A stretch of DNA of 64,000 bases from Candidatus Scalindua sp. SCAELEC01. GTDB taxonomy: Bacteria > Planctomycetota > Brocadiia > Brocadiales > Scalinduaceae. Position numbers and translations under genes: made by a program. Each line of letters begins with the position of its first letter. Position 1 is the first letter of the stretch. A model generated the notes under the pieces. The model made no database searches. It had not been told where the DNA came from and saw only the letters and a list, made by a program, of their open reading frames with translations. The stretch is from positions 16,110 through 80,109 of the forward strand of contig SHMT01000023.1 in NCBI GenBank assembly GCA_004282745.1. The letters are read 5' to 3'. Shown one piece after another: positions 36,134 to 44,541 of this stretch.

Positions 36134-37102
36134 ATGTATAAAATTGAGAATAGAGAGTGCGGAGAACTTTTTACACGCTATAGTAAGAACCCCATATTGT
36201 CCGCATCTGACTGGCCATACTGTGTTAACTCTGTTTTCAACGCAGGCGCAACGACTGTAGGTGGTGAAACCCTGCTGCTGGTTAGGGCTGAGGATAGACG
36301 AGGTATATCTCACCTCACGGTTGCCCGGAGTAAAGATGGTTTTTCAGACTGGAAGGTTGATGCAAAACCAACATTTGTTCCGGACCCTGAAAATTATCCG
36401 GAAGAGATATGGGGTATTGAAGATCCACGGATTACAAAACTGGATGAAGGGGATAATTGGGGAATCACGTATACTTCATTTTCAGTGGCAGGGCCGCTTG
36501 TCTCTCTGGCTACAACCGAAGATTTCCGACAATTCAAAAGACTGGGCAGTATTACCCATCCGGAGAATAAAGACGCAGCCCTTTTCCCCTGCCGTTTTAA
36601 AGGGCGCTGGGCCATGATACACCGTCCATCTACCACATTTAATTTGGGCGCGCATATGTGGATATCTTTTTCCCCGGACATGAAACACTGGGGTGAGCAT
36701 CGCATCTTAATACCCGCTCGAAGGGGTGCATGGTGGGATGCTAATAAAATCGGACTCAACTCGCCGCCACTGAGAACGGACGAAGGTTGGTTGATACTCT
36801 ACCACGGCGTCAGACAAACGGCAGCAGGATCGATATATAGACTCGGACTCGCGCTGCTGGATCTCGATGATCCGACGAAGCTGATCCGTCGTAGTGATGA
36901 ATGGATATTCGGACCAGTTAAGATGTATGAACGGATAGGAGATATTCCGGATGTGGTATTTCCGTGTGGGTGGGTCTTAGATGAAAAAAAGGATGAAATC
37001 AGGTTATATTATGGTGCTGCTGATTCCGTTATGGCTGTTGCGACAGCAAGTTTTAGTACTGTTATGAGTTACATAAAATCGTGTCCAAAAGTGGACGTGT
37101 AA
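36134..37102 (+). CDS. GH130 family glycosidase/phosphorylase (beta-mannoside type)
   Basis: 322 residues, a five-bladed beta-propeller. GH130 enzymes mostly phosphorolyse beta-1,2- or beta-1,4-mannosides to mannose-1-phosphate. Visible: NPILSASDWPYCVNSVFNAG, the catalytic region WGIEDPRIT with Asp97 as the presumed proton donor, phosphate-binding Arg/Lys/His residues in MIHRPSTTFNLG, GAWWDANKIGLNSPPLRTDEGWLILYHGV, and AADSVMAVATASF at the end. No signal peptide, so cytoplasmic. Shine-Dalgarno AAGGAAGGAAG. Sitting between glycosyltransferases, it may recycle mannan-like storage glycan or work in the synthetic direction. Confidence 0.93.
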   Translation: MYKIENRECGELFTRYSKNPILSASDWPYCVNSVFNAGATTVGGETLLLVRAEDRRGISHLTVARSKDGFSDWKVDAKPTFVPDPENYPEEIWGIEDPRITKLDEGDNWGITYTSFSVAGPLVSLATTEDFRQFKRLGSITHPENKDAALFPCRFKGRWAMIHRPSTTFNLGAHMWISFSPDMKHWGEHRILIPARRGAWWDANKIGLNSPPLRTDEGWLILYHGVRQTAAGSIYRLGLALLDLDDPTKLIRRSDEWIFGPVKMYERIGDIPDVVFPCGWVLDEKKDEIRLYYGAADSVMAVATASFSTVMSYIKSCPKVDV

Positions 37103-37183
37103 ATGGAGGTTTTTTTCAATTAACATCCATGGCCTATTGTATCAGCCATAACGAATCATGAGAATAGTCCTTTATATAAATCA

Positions 37184-38554
37184 ATGAAAATTGCATTGTT
37201 AAGTCCTATCGCCTGGAGAACACCGCCAAGACATTACGGCCCCTGGGAACACATCGTGTCCATATTATCAGAAGGCCTTGTAAGAAGTGGGTTTGACGTT
37301 ACACTTTTTGCCACGGGAGATTCCATAACGAAGGCTAGACTCCAGGCAGTTGTCCCACGCGGATACGAGGAAGAGAGGGAATTAGACCCAAAGGTCTGGG
37401 AATGCCTTCATATCTCAAACCTTTTTGAGCAGGCGGATGAATATGACATTATCCACAATCATTTTGATTTCCTTCCTCTGACGTATACCGATCTTGTTGC
37501 TACCCCGGTAGTAACAACCATACATGGGTTCTCGTCACGTAACATACTCCCTGTCTACAAGAAATATAATGGCAAGGTCTCTTACGTCTCAATAAGCGAT
37601 GCGGATAGAAGTGGTGAACTTGATTATGTTGCTACGGTACATCACGGCATAGAGGTCGACAAATTCAGTTTCCGCGAACAGCATGGTGACTACCTTCTGT
37701 TCTTTGGTAGGATACATCATGATAAAGGGGCCTATGAGGCTATTCAAATGGCGAAAAGATCCGGCATGAATCTAGTCATTGCCGGTATTGTACAGGACAG
37801 GGATTATTTTGAGACAAAGGTTGCTCCTTACCTGGATGATTCAACCATCAAATACATTGGTCCTGTTTATGCTGATAAGAAAAATGAATTATTGAAGAAT
37901 GCGTTTGCGTTAATTCACCTGATTAATTTTGATGAACCATTCGGTTTGAGTCTTATTGAGGCTATGGCCTGCGGGACACCAGTGATAGCTATCCCCAGGG
38001 GTGCAATTCCAGAGATTATTGATGATGAAAAGAGCGGTTTTCTTGTAAGAAATATTGATGAAGCGGTAGCTGCACTAAGGAAGATTCCAGAATTGAAGCG
38101 AGTAGATTGTCGAAGAGTTGTCGAAGAAAAATTTAGTGCTGATAAGATGGTGGACAATTACAGAAAAGTGTATAGACAAATACTTCAGAATCCAAAACCG
38201 AATGCAAGAAGGGCATCTCCTCCATGGGGCAAGTGGGAGGTATTATTGGATGAACCCAATTATAAAGTAAAGAGAATAACGGTATTGTCTGGAAAAAGAC
38301 TGAGCTATCAGAAACATTTCAAAAGAAAGGAACATTGGATGGTAGTGGAGGGGAGGGCGGTGGTAACTCTGGACGATAAGGAAATATGCCTCAAGAAAGG
38401 GGATACAGTAGATATCCCTCAAGAGGCAGCACATCGAATAGCTAACAGAGAAAACGAACAGATGACGTTTATAGAGGTGCAACAGGGAGAGTATTTTGGA
38501 GAGGATGATATTATTCGTCTTGAAGATGATTATGGAAGGGCACGAGAAGGTTAA
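37184..38554 (+). CDS. GT4 glycosyltransferase fused to a mannose-6-phosphate-isomerase-type cupin
   Basis: 456 residues. Residues 1-340 are a GT4 transferase: PPRHYGPWEHIVSILSEGLV, DIIHNHFDFLPL, TTIHGFSS, VHHGIEVDKF, LLFFGRIHHDKGAYEAIQMA and the clear EX7E motif EPFGLSLIEAMACGTPVIA. Residues about 350-450 are a cupin like the C-terminal half of type II mannose-6-phosphate isomerase: PPWGKWEVL, YKVKRITVLSGKRLSYQKH, KRKEHWMVVEGRAVVT, LKKGDTVDIPQEAAHRIANR, FIEVQQGEYFGEDDIIRLEDDYGR. The metal-binding Gln/His/Glu/His set is present. I do not know this fusion from characterised enzymes. It may tie GDP-mannose supply to transfer. Confidence 0.88.
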   Translation: MKIALLSPIAWRTPPRHYGPWEHIVSILSEGLVRSGFDVTLFATGDSITKARLQAVVPRGYEEERELDPKVWECLHISNLFEQADEYDIIHNHFDFLPLTYTDLVATPVVTTIHGFSSRNILPVYKKYNGKVSYVSISDADRSGELDYVATVHHGIEVDKFSFREQHGDYLLFFGRIHHDKGAYEAIQMAKRSGMNLVIAGIVQDRDYFETKVAPYLDDSTIKYIGPVYADKKNELLKNAFALIHLINFDEPFGLSLIEAMACGTPVIAIPRGAIPEIIDDEKSGFLVRNIDEAVAALRKIPELKRVDCRRVVEEKFSADKMVDNYRKVYRQILQNPKPNARRASPPWGKWEVLLDEPNYKVKRITVLSGKRLSYQKHFKRKEHWMVVEGRAVVTLDDKEICLKKGDTVDIPQEAAHRIANRENEQMTFIEVQQGEYFGEDDIIRLEDDYGRAREG

Positions 38555-38571
38555 ATTTGTGTGCCATTAAC

Positions 38572-38720
38572 TAGTGTTTAAACGAAAACTACCCATCTAC
38601 TGCGTTGCTGCAATAATTTCGCAATCCTCAAGTACAATTGTACGTTCCGGTTACGAAATTATTACGCGCCTTGTACCTAGGCACTTCTCATTCAAACACA
38701 GGGTTTTCGTTCAGACACTA
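38572..38720. repeat. TA-flanked MITE, family 2
   Basis: TAGTGTTTAAACGAAAAC ... GTTTTCGTTCAGACACTA, 149 bp, TA on both sides. About 90% identical by eye to the copy at 39367. It starts 18 bases after the stop of the GT4-cupin gene, so it lies at the end of the glycan operon. Confidence 0.92.
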
Positions 38721-38930
38721 ATTACCGGCCCTCAAAAAAAGGGATGTACTGGTGGAAACGGTATGAACATGATGAGGTAATGGGTGATTTCTTGTTGATA
38801 CTCTATTCCTCCTAATCAAAAAAAAATCTGAAAATTAAAACATTATTTTATCTTGCGTTCATGATTGATGTGTGATAGGATGGTGTTTCACTGGTTGTTA
38901 TGTTGTTTTCTCTATAGTATATTTTATATA

Positions 38931-38967
38931 AAGGCCACAAGGTTTCCAATCTTGTGGCCTTTTTTTA
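38931..38967 (+). terminator. Intrinsic terminator or attenuator upstream of the cold-shock gene
   Basis: An 11-bp perfect stem, AAGGCCACAAG / CTTGTGGCCTT, with a 9-base loop and a run of T. It lies 42 bases before the cold-shock start codon. A promoter-like TTGCGT, 17 bases, TAGGAT at about 38854-38882 would make an RNA of 80-odd bases ending here, either a leader whose read-through gives the cold-shock protein or a separate small RNA. Confidence 0.75.
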
Positions 38968-39008
38968 TTTTTTTACCTTTTACTATAATAAGGGGGGTGA
39001 TATTCAGT

Positions 39009-39209
39009 ATGCAAAATGGAACGGTTAAGTGGTTTAACGACTCAAAGGGATTTGGCTTTATTTCTCAGGAAAACGGAGATGATGTCTTTGTTCACCATAC
39101 CGCAATCCAGTCTGATGGTTTTAAAAGCCTTTCAGAGGGAGACGAGGTAGAGTTTGAAGTCGAAGAGGGCCAAAAGGGTAGCAAGGCTTCAAATGTTGTC
39201 AAAATGTAA
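39009..39209 (+). CDS. Cold-shock domain protein
   Basis: 66 residues with an OB fold. [20 protein letters not shown] contains RNP1 (KGFGFI) and is followed by [10 protein letters not shown] (RNP2), as in CspA-type RNA chaperones. ATG 39009 is chosen because the protein then has the standard length and a GGGGGGTGA site lies upstream; the frame is open further upstream but that region is the terminator. Expression is probably controlled in the leader RNA, given the hairpin at 38931-38967. Confidence 0.95.
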   Translation: MQNGTVKWFNDSKGFGFISQENGDDVFVHHTAIQSDGFKSLSEGDEVEFEVEEGQKGSKASNVVKM

Positions 39210-39323
39210 AAATATTAATAAGGCGTACTCATATATTTTATACTGTATAATCTATCGAAAGAGAGTTGTTGGTAATAATTAATATAGGGTAGTTGTAAAA
39301 TATTATTGTAATGATGACGTAAA

Positions 39324-39365
39324 AGCCCCCAATATTCATGAAAGGGTATCGGGGGCTCTATTTAT
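39324..39365 (+). terminator. Intrinsic terminator after the cold-shock gene
   Basis: AGCCCCC at 39324-39330 pairs with GGGGGCT at 39351-39357, followed by CTATTTATTTA. It lies about 115 bases after the cold-shock stop codon. Confidence 0.6.
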
Positions 39366-39366
39366 T

Positions 39367-39515
39367 TAGTGTTTGAACGAAAACTACCCATCTACTACGT
39401 TGCTGCAACAATTTCGAAATCCTCAAGTACAATTGTACGTTCCGGTTACGATATTGTTACGCGCCTTGTACCTGGGCACTTTTCATTCAAACACAGGGTT
39501 TTCGTTCAGACACTA
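39367..39515. repeat. TA-flanked MITE, family 2
   Basis: TAGTGTTTGAACGAAAAC ... GTTTTCGTTCAGACACTA, 149 bp. It follows the terminator directly and ends 15 bases before the next start codon, so it must contain or displace the promoter of the downstream gene. Confidence 0.92.
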
Positions 39516-39529
39516 TTTACGCAGAATAT

Positions 39530-40372
39530 ATGCAGAGAATAAAGAAAACATTTTATATCAGCCTTATTGCACTTGGCTTTATCAATCTGGTAGGATCTCT
39601 CTTGCCTCTGTTTAACGCATGTACGAAACAGGCATATGCTGGAGAAATTCAAATATCTGCTGAAGATCAATATGCAATAACCGAAATCAAAAATAGGCAG
39701 ACAGCCACTGGGAGTATAGTCTCAGAGCATGTAAATAAAAAGGATAACGGGCAGACTACGGTTAAGTTGCTGGAAATTCCTGAGCACCAATTAGTAGACA
39801 TAATCGGGCAGTGGGAACAAATTGGACATAAGATTGATGGTGATACAATTAATGATACAGATTTTATAAAATATTTAATCAACAATGCTGATATTAAATC
39901 ATTCAGCTATACGGCAAACATGCCGATGCTTTACTTTCTTGTAAAGCACGAAATAGCAGAACCAATACTATATGGCGGTCAGATAAAGAAGTTTTTTAAA
40001 ACAATATCATTCAGGGGATGGTTTAAGATTGCGGGTGCTTTAGATGCTCAAGGTAACTATGAGAAAGGTTATGAACACCTGGGCACACAAAAAGAGGCAC
40101 TCATAGATCTGTTTAAGGGGGTTTTAGCAAAAACGGTAAAGGGTAGTTATACGATTGTTGAACTCTATACGGATGGAAATGGGGAGAGAAAGGGAAGGTT
40201 TATGTTCTTCACGTCACCTGAACAAACGGAACCAACTTTTGTTCAACCAATAGATGCTATGGCCGCATTTGTATTAACCTACCTGAATCTGGTACAAGAT
40301 AACCCCGGAGACGTTGATGTAAAAAAAGATCTTACCATACCTATTGTTCAAAGATTATTAACCAAAGCGTAA
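39530..40372 (+). CDS. Hypothetical exported protein
   Basis: 280 residues. A signal peptide (MQRIKKTFYISLIALGFINL ... QAYA) is followed by a mixed alpha/beta body without a domain I recognise; notable stretches are KLLEIPEHQLVDIIGQWEQ, KHEIAEPILYGGQIKKFFK and GSYTIVELYTDGNGERKGRF. No Cys or heme motif in the mature part. No Shine-Dalgarno is visible because a repeat element ends just upstream, so the true start could be later. Followed by a strong hairpin. Confidence 0.7.
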   Translation: MQRIKKTFYISLIALGFINLVGSLLPLFNACTKQAYAGEIQISAEDQYAITEIKNRQTATGSIVSEHVNKKDNGQTTVKLLEIPEHQLVDIIGQWEQIGHKIDGDTINDTDFIKYLINNADIKSFSYTANMPMLYFLVKHEIAEPILYGGQIKKFFKTISFRGWFKIAGALDAQGNYEKGYEHLGTQKEALIDLFKGVLAKTVKGSYTIVELYTDGNGERKGRFMFFTSPEQTEPTFVQPIDAMAAFVLTYLNLVQDNPGDVDVKKDLTIPIVQRLLTKA

Positions 40373-40379
40373 TATTACG

Positions 40380-40405
40380 CCATTTCATCTCAAGAGATGA
40401 AATGG
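40380..40405 (+). terminator. Perfect 12-bp hairpin after the exported protein gene
   Basis: CCATTTCATCTC pairs perfectly with GAGATGAAATGG around a two-base centre. It lies 8 bases after the stop codon, but a G run rather than a T run follows, so it may stabilise the mRNA end more than terminate. Confidence 0.45.
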
Positions 40406-40566
40406 GGGTTAATCATGTAACCAAAACCGCATTCTTACCAGCCAAGAAACCATAAGTGAAGGTTTGTAATATCCATTTTTGTCTGTTTACCGTCTATTTT
40501 TAAAGATTAAATACTCATACTTTGCTCATCCCTCTACGTGTAATTTCTTTTACTATTGTTCACACA

Positions 40567-40611
40567 TAGGGTGCAGGAAAAAATACCTTGTTTTTTCTTC
40601 CTGGGCTCATA
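40567..40611. repeat. Mini inverted repeat, family 4 (internal deletion form)
   Basis: TAGGGTGCAGGAAAAAATAC faces TTCTTCCTGGGCTCATA, the same type of ends as the 187-bp element at 41494-41680. Only 45 bp remain, which folds as one hairpin. Confidence 0.5.
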
Positions 40612-40676
40612 GGGCATCTTTCTATCTTATCAGTTGCGCTACCTTATTCAAGGGAGCGATAAAAAAGGAGAATTCT

Positions 40677-41414
40677 ATGAAGATGGTTGTAAGTTTTGTA
40701 ATCACTCTATTGTTGCTTTTGTCTTCACAAATAGTTTTTGCAGAGCCTGAGATGGTATTTGTTAAGGGTGGCTGTTTTGAGAGGGGAGACATATTTGATG
40801 AGGGAGAGGATGATGAAAATCCGGTGCATGAGATATGTGTGGATGATTTTTATATAGGTAAGTACGAGGTGACACAAACGGAATGGTCGCAAATAATGAG
40901 GATAAGATCTGATGCTAACGGCAGTGGCAACTATCCGGTACACAATGTGAGTTGGGAGGATGTTGATAATTATATAATAAAGTTAAATGAAAAGAGTGGT
41001 AAAAAGTACCGATTACCAACAGAGGCAGAGTGGGAATATGCAGCCAGAAGTGGAGGAAAGAATGAACGGTGGGCAGGAACAAGTGATGAGGCTGAACTGA
41101 AAGATTACGCATGGTATGGAGATAATTCAGATCGAACGACACACCCGGTAGGCCAGAAGAAGCCAAACGGGTTGGGCATACATGATTTGTCTGGAAATGT
41201 ATGGGAGTGGGTATTTGATAATTATGATGGGCAATATTATGGAAACTGCGGTAAAGATAACCCCATTGGACCTTCAGTTGGGTTTTATCGTGTTCTCCGT
41301 GGTGGATCCTTACGAGACACGTCGATGGATGTTCGTACAGCAGCTCGAGACAGACGCATACCAATGGATTGGTCTAATAATGAAGGTTTTCGATTAGTTC
41401 TTTCCCTCTATTAG
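40677..41414 (+). CDS. SUMF1/formylglycine-generating-enzyme-like exported protein
   Basis: 245 residues from ATG 40677, chosen for the AAAAAAGGAG site and because a signal peptide follows at once (MKMVVSFVITLLLLLSSQIVFA). The domain is the FGE-sulfatase fold: MVFVKGGCFERG, DDFYIGKYEVTQTEW, YRLPTEAEWEYAARSGG, GIHDLSGNVWEWVFDNYDG, RVLRGGSLRD and NEGFRLVLSL. The two catalytic Cys of true formylglycine-generating enzymes are not evident, so it is more likely a binding or structural member of the family. No sulfatase gene is nearby. Confidence 0.9.
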   Translation: MKMVVSFVITLLLLLSSQIVFAEPEMVFVKGGCFERGDIFDEGEDDENPVHEICVDDFYIGKYEVTQTEWSQIMRIRSDANGSGNYPVHNVSWEDVDNYIIKLNEKSGKKYRLPTEAEWEYAARSGGKNERWAGTSDEAELKDYAWYGDNSDRTTHPVGQKKPNGLGIHDLSGNVWEWVFDNYDGQYYGNCGKDNPIGPSVGFYRVLRGGSLRDTSMDVRTAARDRRIPMDWSNNEGFRLVLSLY

Positions 41415-41493
41415 CCGTATTTTTTACAAGATGCGTGGGTGGAGGAGGAAACCCTGCGAACAATTCTGAATTATGTTCTCACGATGTCTGTTC

Positions 41494-41680
41494 TTAGGGT
41501 TCAGGAAAGAATAACTTGTTGTTTTATCGCGCTCAGTTTTATGTCAGATTTGGTCGATCTGACCGACCAGGACCGCAGGTGTAGCCTAAGCTACAGCGAG
41601 GATGCTGCGAGTGAAGAGCGGCCGAAGGTGACCTGAAAATAAGATGCGAGAACAACAAGTTATTCTTTCCTGGGCCCTTA
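41494..41680. repeat. MITE-like element, family 4
   Basis: TTAGGGTTCAGGAAAGAATAAC at the left is mirrored by AAGTTATTCTTTCCTGGGCCCTTA at the right, giving terminal inverted repeats of about 28 bp. The interior has GGTCGATCTGACCGACC and AGCCTAAGCTACAGCG-type palindromes. No coding capacity. The remaining 249 bases to the hflK start contain nothing I can name. Confidence 0.85.
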
Positions 41681-41929
41681 GTATGCGATGGTAAATTAGC
41701 CATTGAAGTACCTGTATCTTTCTGGTAGTATAAATGGCCTTCATTTGTTTGTGACTACTTACTTTGCAAGGTCTGTGAGAGTCTCTATGGTGTATAGGCA
41801 GCACTACTGGCTTACGTAGGAACGAGAGACACGCTTAACCTGGAACGTAATAATTTTTTAGATGCGAAGGGGAATATATTCTTTTTTGCTCCTCCCTTTC
41901 TTTAGTTTTAAAGCTTATCCACAACAATT

Positions 41930-42928
41930 ATGAGTGATGACTACAGAAGACAACCCGATTTCAAGTTTGATAGCGTACAGCTTGAACCCTTCAAAAAGTA
42001 TATAATCCCTATTGCCATTGTTTTGGCCATTATCATCATTGGATACTCCTCGTTTTATACCGTAAAGGCAAATCAGGAAGCTGCGATATTGAGATTTGGT
42101 CGGTATACAAAGACTGTTGGCCCTGGATTGCACGGCAAGCTGCCATTTGGAATTGATAGGGTCTACATCGGAGAGGTAAAGCGTATTTATAACGAAGAGT
42201 TTGGCTACAGGACTTTGCGTTCTGGTAGAGAAAGCGCCATAGATTATGATTTCAGAGGTGCGAAAGATGTCTCATTGATGTTAACGGGCGACAGGAACTG
42301 TTCAGTAGTCAATTGGGTTGTAAGGTACAAAATCAAAGACTTAAAGGCATTTCTCTTCAATGTGAGAAATGTAAAGGACACTATACGAGATGTTTCTGAA
42401 GCGGTAATGAGAACAACCATAGGCGATAGATCAATCGATGAGGTCTTGACGGTAGGGAGACGGGACATTGAAGAGCTTGCGAGAGAAAAGATGGAGAACC
42501 GTCTCGATCTGTATGGTTGCGGAATAGATATCCAAGTGGTCAATTTAAAGGGTGTTGATCCACCTTCTCAGGTAAAAGACGCATTCGATGCCGTTAATAA
42601 GGCAGTTCAGATGAGAGATCAGATAATCAACGAAGCTGAAGGAAAAAAGAATAAGATAATCCCGGCTGCCAGGGGAAAGAGAGAGCAGGTTATCATGGAG
42701 GCGGAGGGGTATAAAGTGAAGAGGATAAATGAGGCAACGGGTGACACCAAGGCATTCCTGGCTGTATTGATGGAGTATGAAAAGGAAAAAGATGTGACAA
42801 GACGAAGGCTCTATCTTGAGACGATGGCAAAAGTGCTCCCGGAATGTGAAGAGATCTATATTATTGATAAAGACCAGAAAGGCCTTCTGCCGTTTCTTAA
42901 CCTGGGGGAGAGCAAATTACCACAATGA
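41930..42928 (+). CDS. hflK: SPFH-domain membrane protease modulator HflK
   Basis: 332 residues. One N-terminal transmembrane helix (about 27-46) is followed by a SPFH/band-7 domain (SSFYTVKANQEAAILRFGRY, TKTVGPGLHGKLPFGIDRVY, VNWVVRYKIKDLKAFLFNVRN, VSEAVMRTTIGDRSIDEVLT) and a coiled coil ending in AEGYKVKRINEATGD. In known systems HflK and HflC form a large membrane cage around the FtsH protease. The C-terminus lacks the long Gly-rich tail of enterobacterial HflK. Its stop overlaps the start of hflC (ATGA), so the pair is coupled. FtsH is not in the window. Confidence 0.93.
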   Translation: MSDDYRRQPDFKFDSVQLEPFKKYIIPIAIVLAIIIIGYSSFYTVKANQEAAILRFGRYTKTVGPGLHGKLPFGIDRVYIGEVKRIYNEEFGYRTLRSGRESAIDYDFRGAKDVSLMLTGDRNCSVVNWVVRYKIKDLKAFLFNVRNVKDTIRDVSEAVMRTTIGDRSIDEVLTVGRRDIEELAREKMENRLDLYGCGIDIQVVNLKGVDPPSQVKDAFDAVNKAVQMRDQIINEAEGKKNKIIPAARGKREQVIMEAEGYKVKRINEATGDTKAFLAVLMEYEKEKDVTRRRLYLETMAKVLPECEEIYIIDKDQKGLLPFLNLGESKLPQ

Positions 42929-43926
42929 AACCACGCGCACAGATTTTGATAATAATTGCAATAGTAGTAGTGGTCGGAGCCATTATCATTGGTTCTAGCG
43001 CATTCTACGTAGTAGACGTAAAAACGCAGGCAGTCGTAACGCAGTTTGGTAAACCGGTGAGAACGGTAACAGAACCAGGGTTACAGGTAAAAACCCCATT
43101 CATCCAAATGGTGATATATTTTGAGAACAGGATTTTAGGCTGGGATGGAGAACCGAGTGATATTTTAACAAGGGATAAGGAAAACATTGGCATTAATACG
43201 TGGGCGCGATGGAGAATTGTTGACCCCTTAAAATTTTATACATCTCTGGGGCGGGAAAGTAGTGGACAAGGTGTGCTGGATGAGGTCATTGGGGCAGCCG
43301 TGAAGAATGTTATAAGCACATATCCCCTGAACGAGATCCTCAGAGACACAAACCGAAAGCTTGTCTATACTACCGAGGAGTTAGAGGATGCAGAGAGGCA
43401 AAAGAAGATCCATATCGACAAGGGGAGAACGAATTTGGTAGAAACAATTCGGGATATGGCAAATAAGGGCTTAGCGGAAAGATACGGGTTGGAACTCCTG
43501 GATGTACGGATCAAGCACATCAACTATGTGGCGACTGTGATACCTAAAATATTCGATAGGATGCGTTCGGAAAGGATGAGGATAGCCAGCAAATACGAAT
43601 CTGAGGGTAGGAGGGAAGAGGCGGAGATATTGGGTCAGATGAAGAGAGAGCTGGAGGGGATCGAATCTGAGGGGTACAAGGTTGCCATAGAAACCAGAGG
43701 TGTAGCTGATGCTGAAGCAATTAGGATTTATGCGAATGCATATAAAAAGGCACCTGAATTCTACACATTTACGAAGACCCTTGAGACCTATGCGAAGACA
43801 ATCAGCAATAAGACCCGTCTGATATTGAGTACTGATAGTGACTATTTTCAGTATCTGAATAGTTCGATGGGCAGAGAGAAAGATGAGAAGCCAGATGCAC
43901 TACCTCAGCAAATAATTGAGGAATAG
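42925..43926 (+). CDS. hflC: SPFH-domain membrane protease modulator HflC
   Basis: 333 residues, one N-terminal membrane helix (about 8-28), then band-7 domain (VDVKTQAVVTQFGKPVRTVTEPGLQVKTPFI, ILGWDGEPSDILTRDKENI, WARWRIVDPLKFYTSLG) and the HflC hallmark LDVRIKHINYVATVIPKIFDRMRSERMRIASKYESEGR in pieces, followed by FYTFTKTLETYAK. Works with HflK as a regulator of FtsH. A right-end remnant of a family-2 repeat follows 9 bases after its stop. Confidence 0.94.
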   Translation: MKPRAQILIIIAIVVVVGAIIIGSSAFYVVDVKTQAVVTQFGKPVRTVTEPGLQVKTPFIQMVIYFENRILGWDGEPSDILTRDKENIGINTWARWRIVDPLKFYTSLGRESSGQGVLDEVIGAAVKNVISTYPLNEILRDTNRKLVYTTEELEDAERQKKIHIDKGRTNLVETIRDMANKGLAERYGLELLDVRIKHINYVATVIPKIFDRMRSERMRIASKYESEGRREEAEILGQMKRELEGIESEGYKVAIETRGVADAEAIRIYANAYKKAPEFYTFTKTLETYAKTISNKTRLILSTDSDYFQYLNSSMGREKDEKPDALPQQIIEE

Positions 43927-43934
43927 GGAGTTTT

Positions 43935-43968
43935 GGTTCAAACACTGGGTTTTTTCGTTCACGCACTA
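43935..43968. repeat. Right-end remnant of family-2 MITE
   Basis: GGTTCAAACACTGGG then TTTTTTCGTTCACGCACTA matches the last 34 bases of the full copies with a few changes. The left part is missing. The rest of the gap to 44177 shows no gene. Confidence 0.6.
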
Positions 43969-44177
43969 GGTAGTTTCAAGCTTATGAGCTTCCTACTTTA
44001 AAGCAAGCTTTGGTAGTAGTTGTTCGTGTTATTGATTTTACCATTATTAACCAATATACGCATAACAGCTACTCCGACAGTAGAACATTCCTCAACAATT
44101 ACACTTTCATTCCACGTTATTAATCTAGTACACAGGTTATCGTGCAATACTCTCTAGTAAAGACTGAGACCCACGAC

Positions 44178-44477
44178 TCACTTCTCTGTGGAGTACTTAA
44201 CGTTTGGAAGCAATGTTGTTTTTTGTCTGAACAGTTTCATAATCCAACGACGGCCAGACCGTGCGGCATCGGGACCGGCCAGCAGAAATCCAGCGATCAA
44301 CAGGATCCAGCTTGCGACGTATGATGCTGTTGCAAGCTGGTACCAAAGCCAGACTTTCCCACCGAGGGCAAGCGTAACAAAGAGAAATGTTGGTGCCCAG
44401 AGGATATAGCTGACTACAACCAAGATGAATCCGATTTTGAGCAGCAATCTTTTTCTCTGTTTGTTTCCAGTGATCAT
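44178..44477 (-). CDS. Small membrane protein (transporter-suffix-like)
   Basis: 99 residues with two or three membrane helices: KIGFILVVVSYILWAPTFLF, then a segment around WLWYQLATASYVASWILLIAGFLLAGPD, and a basic C-terminus. The layout recalls small proteins annotated as transporter suffix domain proteins, though I am not sure. A GAGAAGATGAGATG-type ribosome site is near the ATG. It is downstream of the CxxCH mini-protein on the same strand, 64 bp apart, and may be cotranscribed. Confidence 0.6.
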   Translation of the reverse strand: MITGNKQRKRLLLKIGFILVVVSYILWAPTFLFVTLALGGKVWLWYQLATASYVASWILLIAGFLLAGPDAARSGRRWIMKLFRQKTTLLPNVKYSTEK

Positions 44478-44541
44478 CTCATCTTCTCTCTTGGGTTTTA
44501 ATATTTAAAGAATACTCATCTGATGGGGAAAAATAAAATAT

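Noticed and set aside
38865..39008. N-terminal extension of the cold-shock frame
   Set aside because: The extension crosses an intrinsic terminator and gives a hydrophobic leader foreign to the family; ATG 39009 yields the standard 66 residues.
40479..40676. 66-residue N-terminal extension of the SUMF1-like protein
   Set aside because: It contains the family-4 mini repeat and no ribosome site; ATG 40677 has AAGGAG and starts a clean signal peptide.
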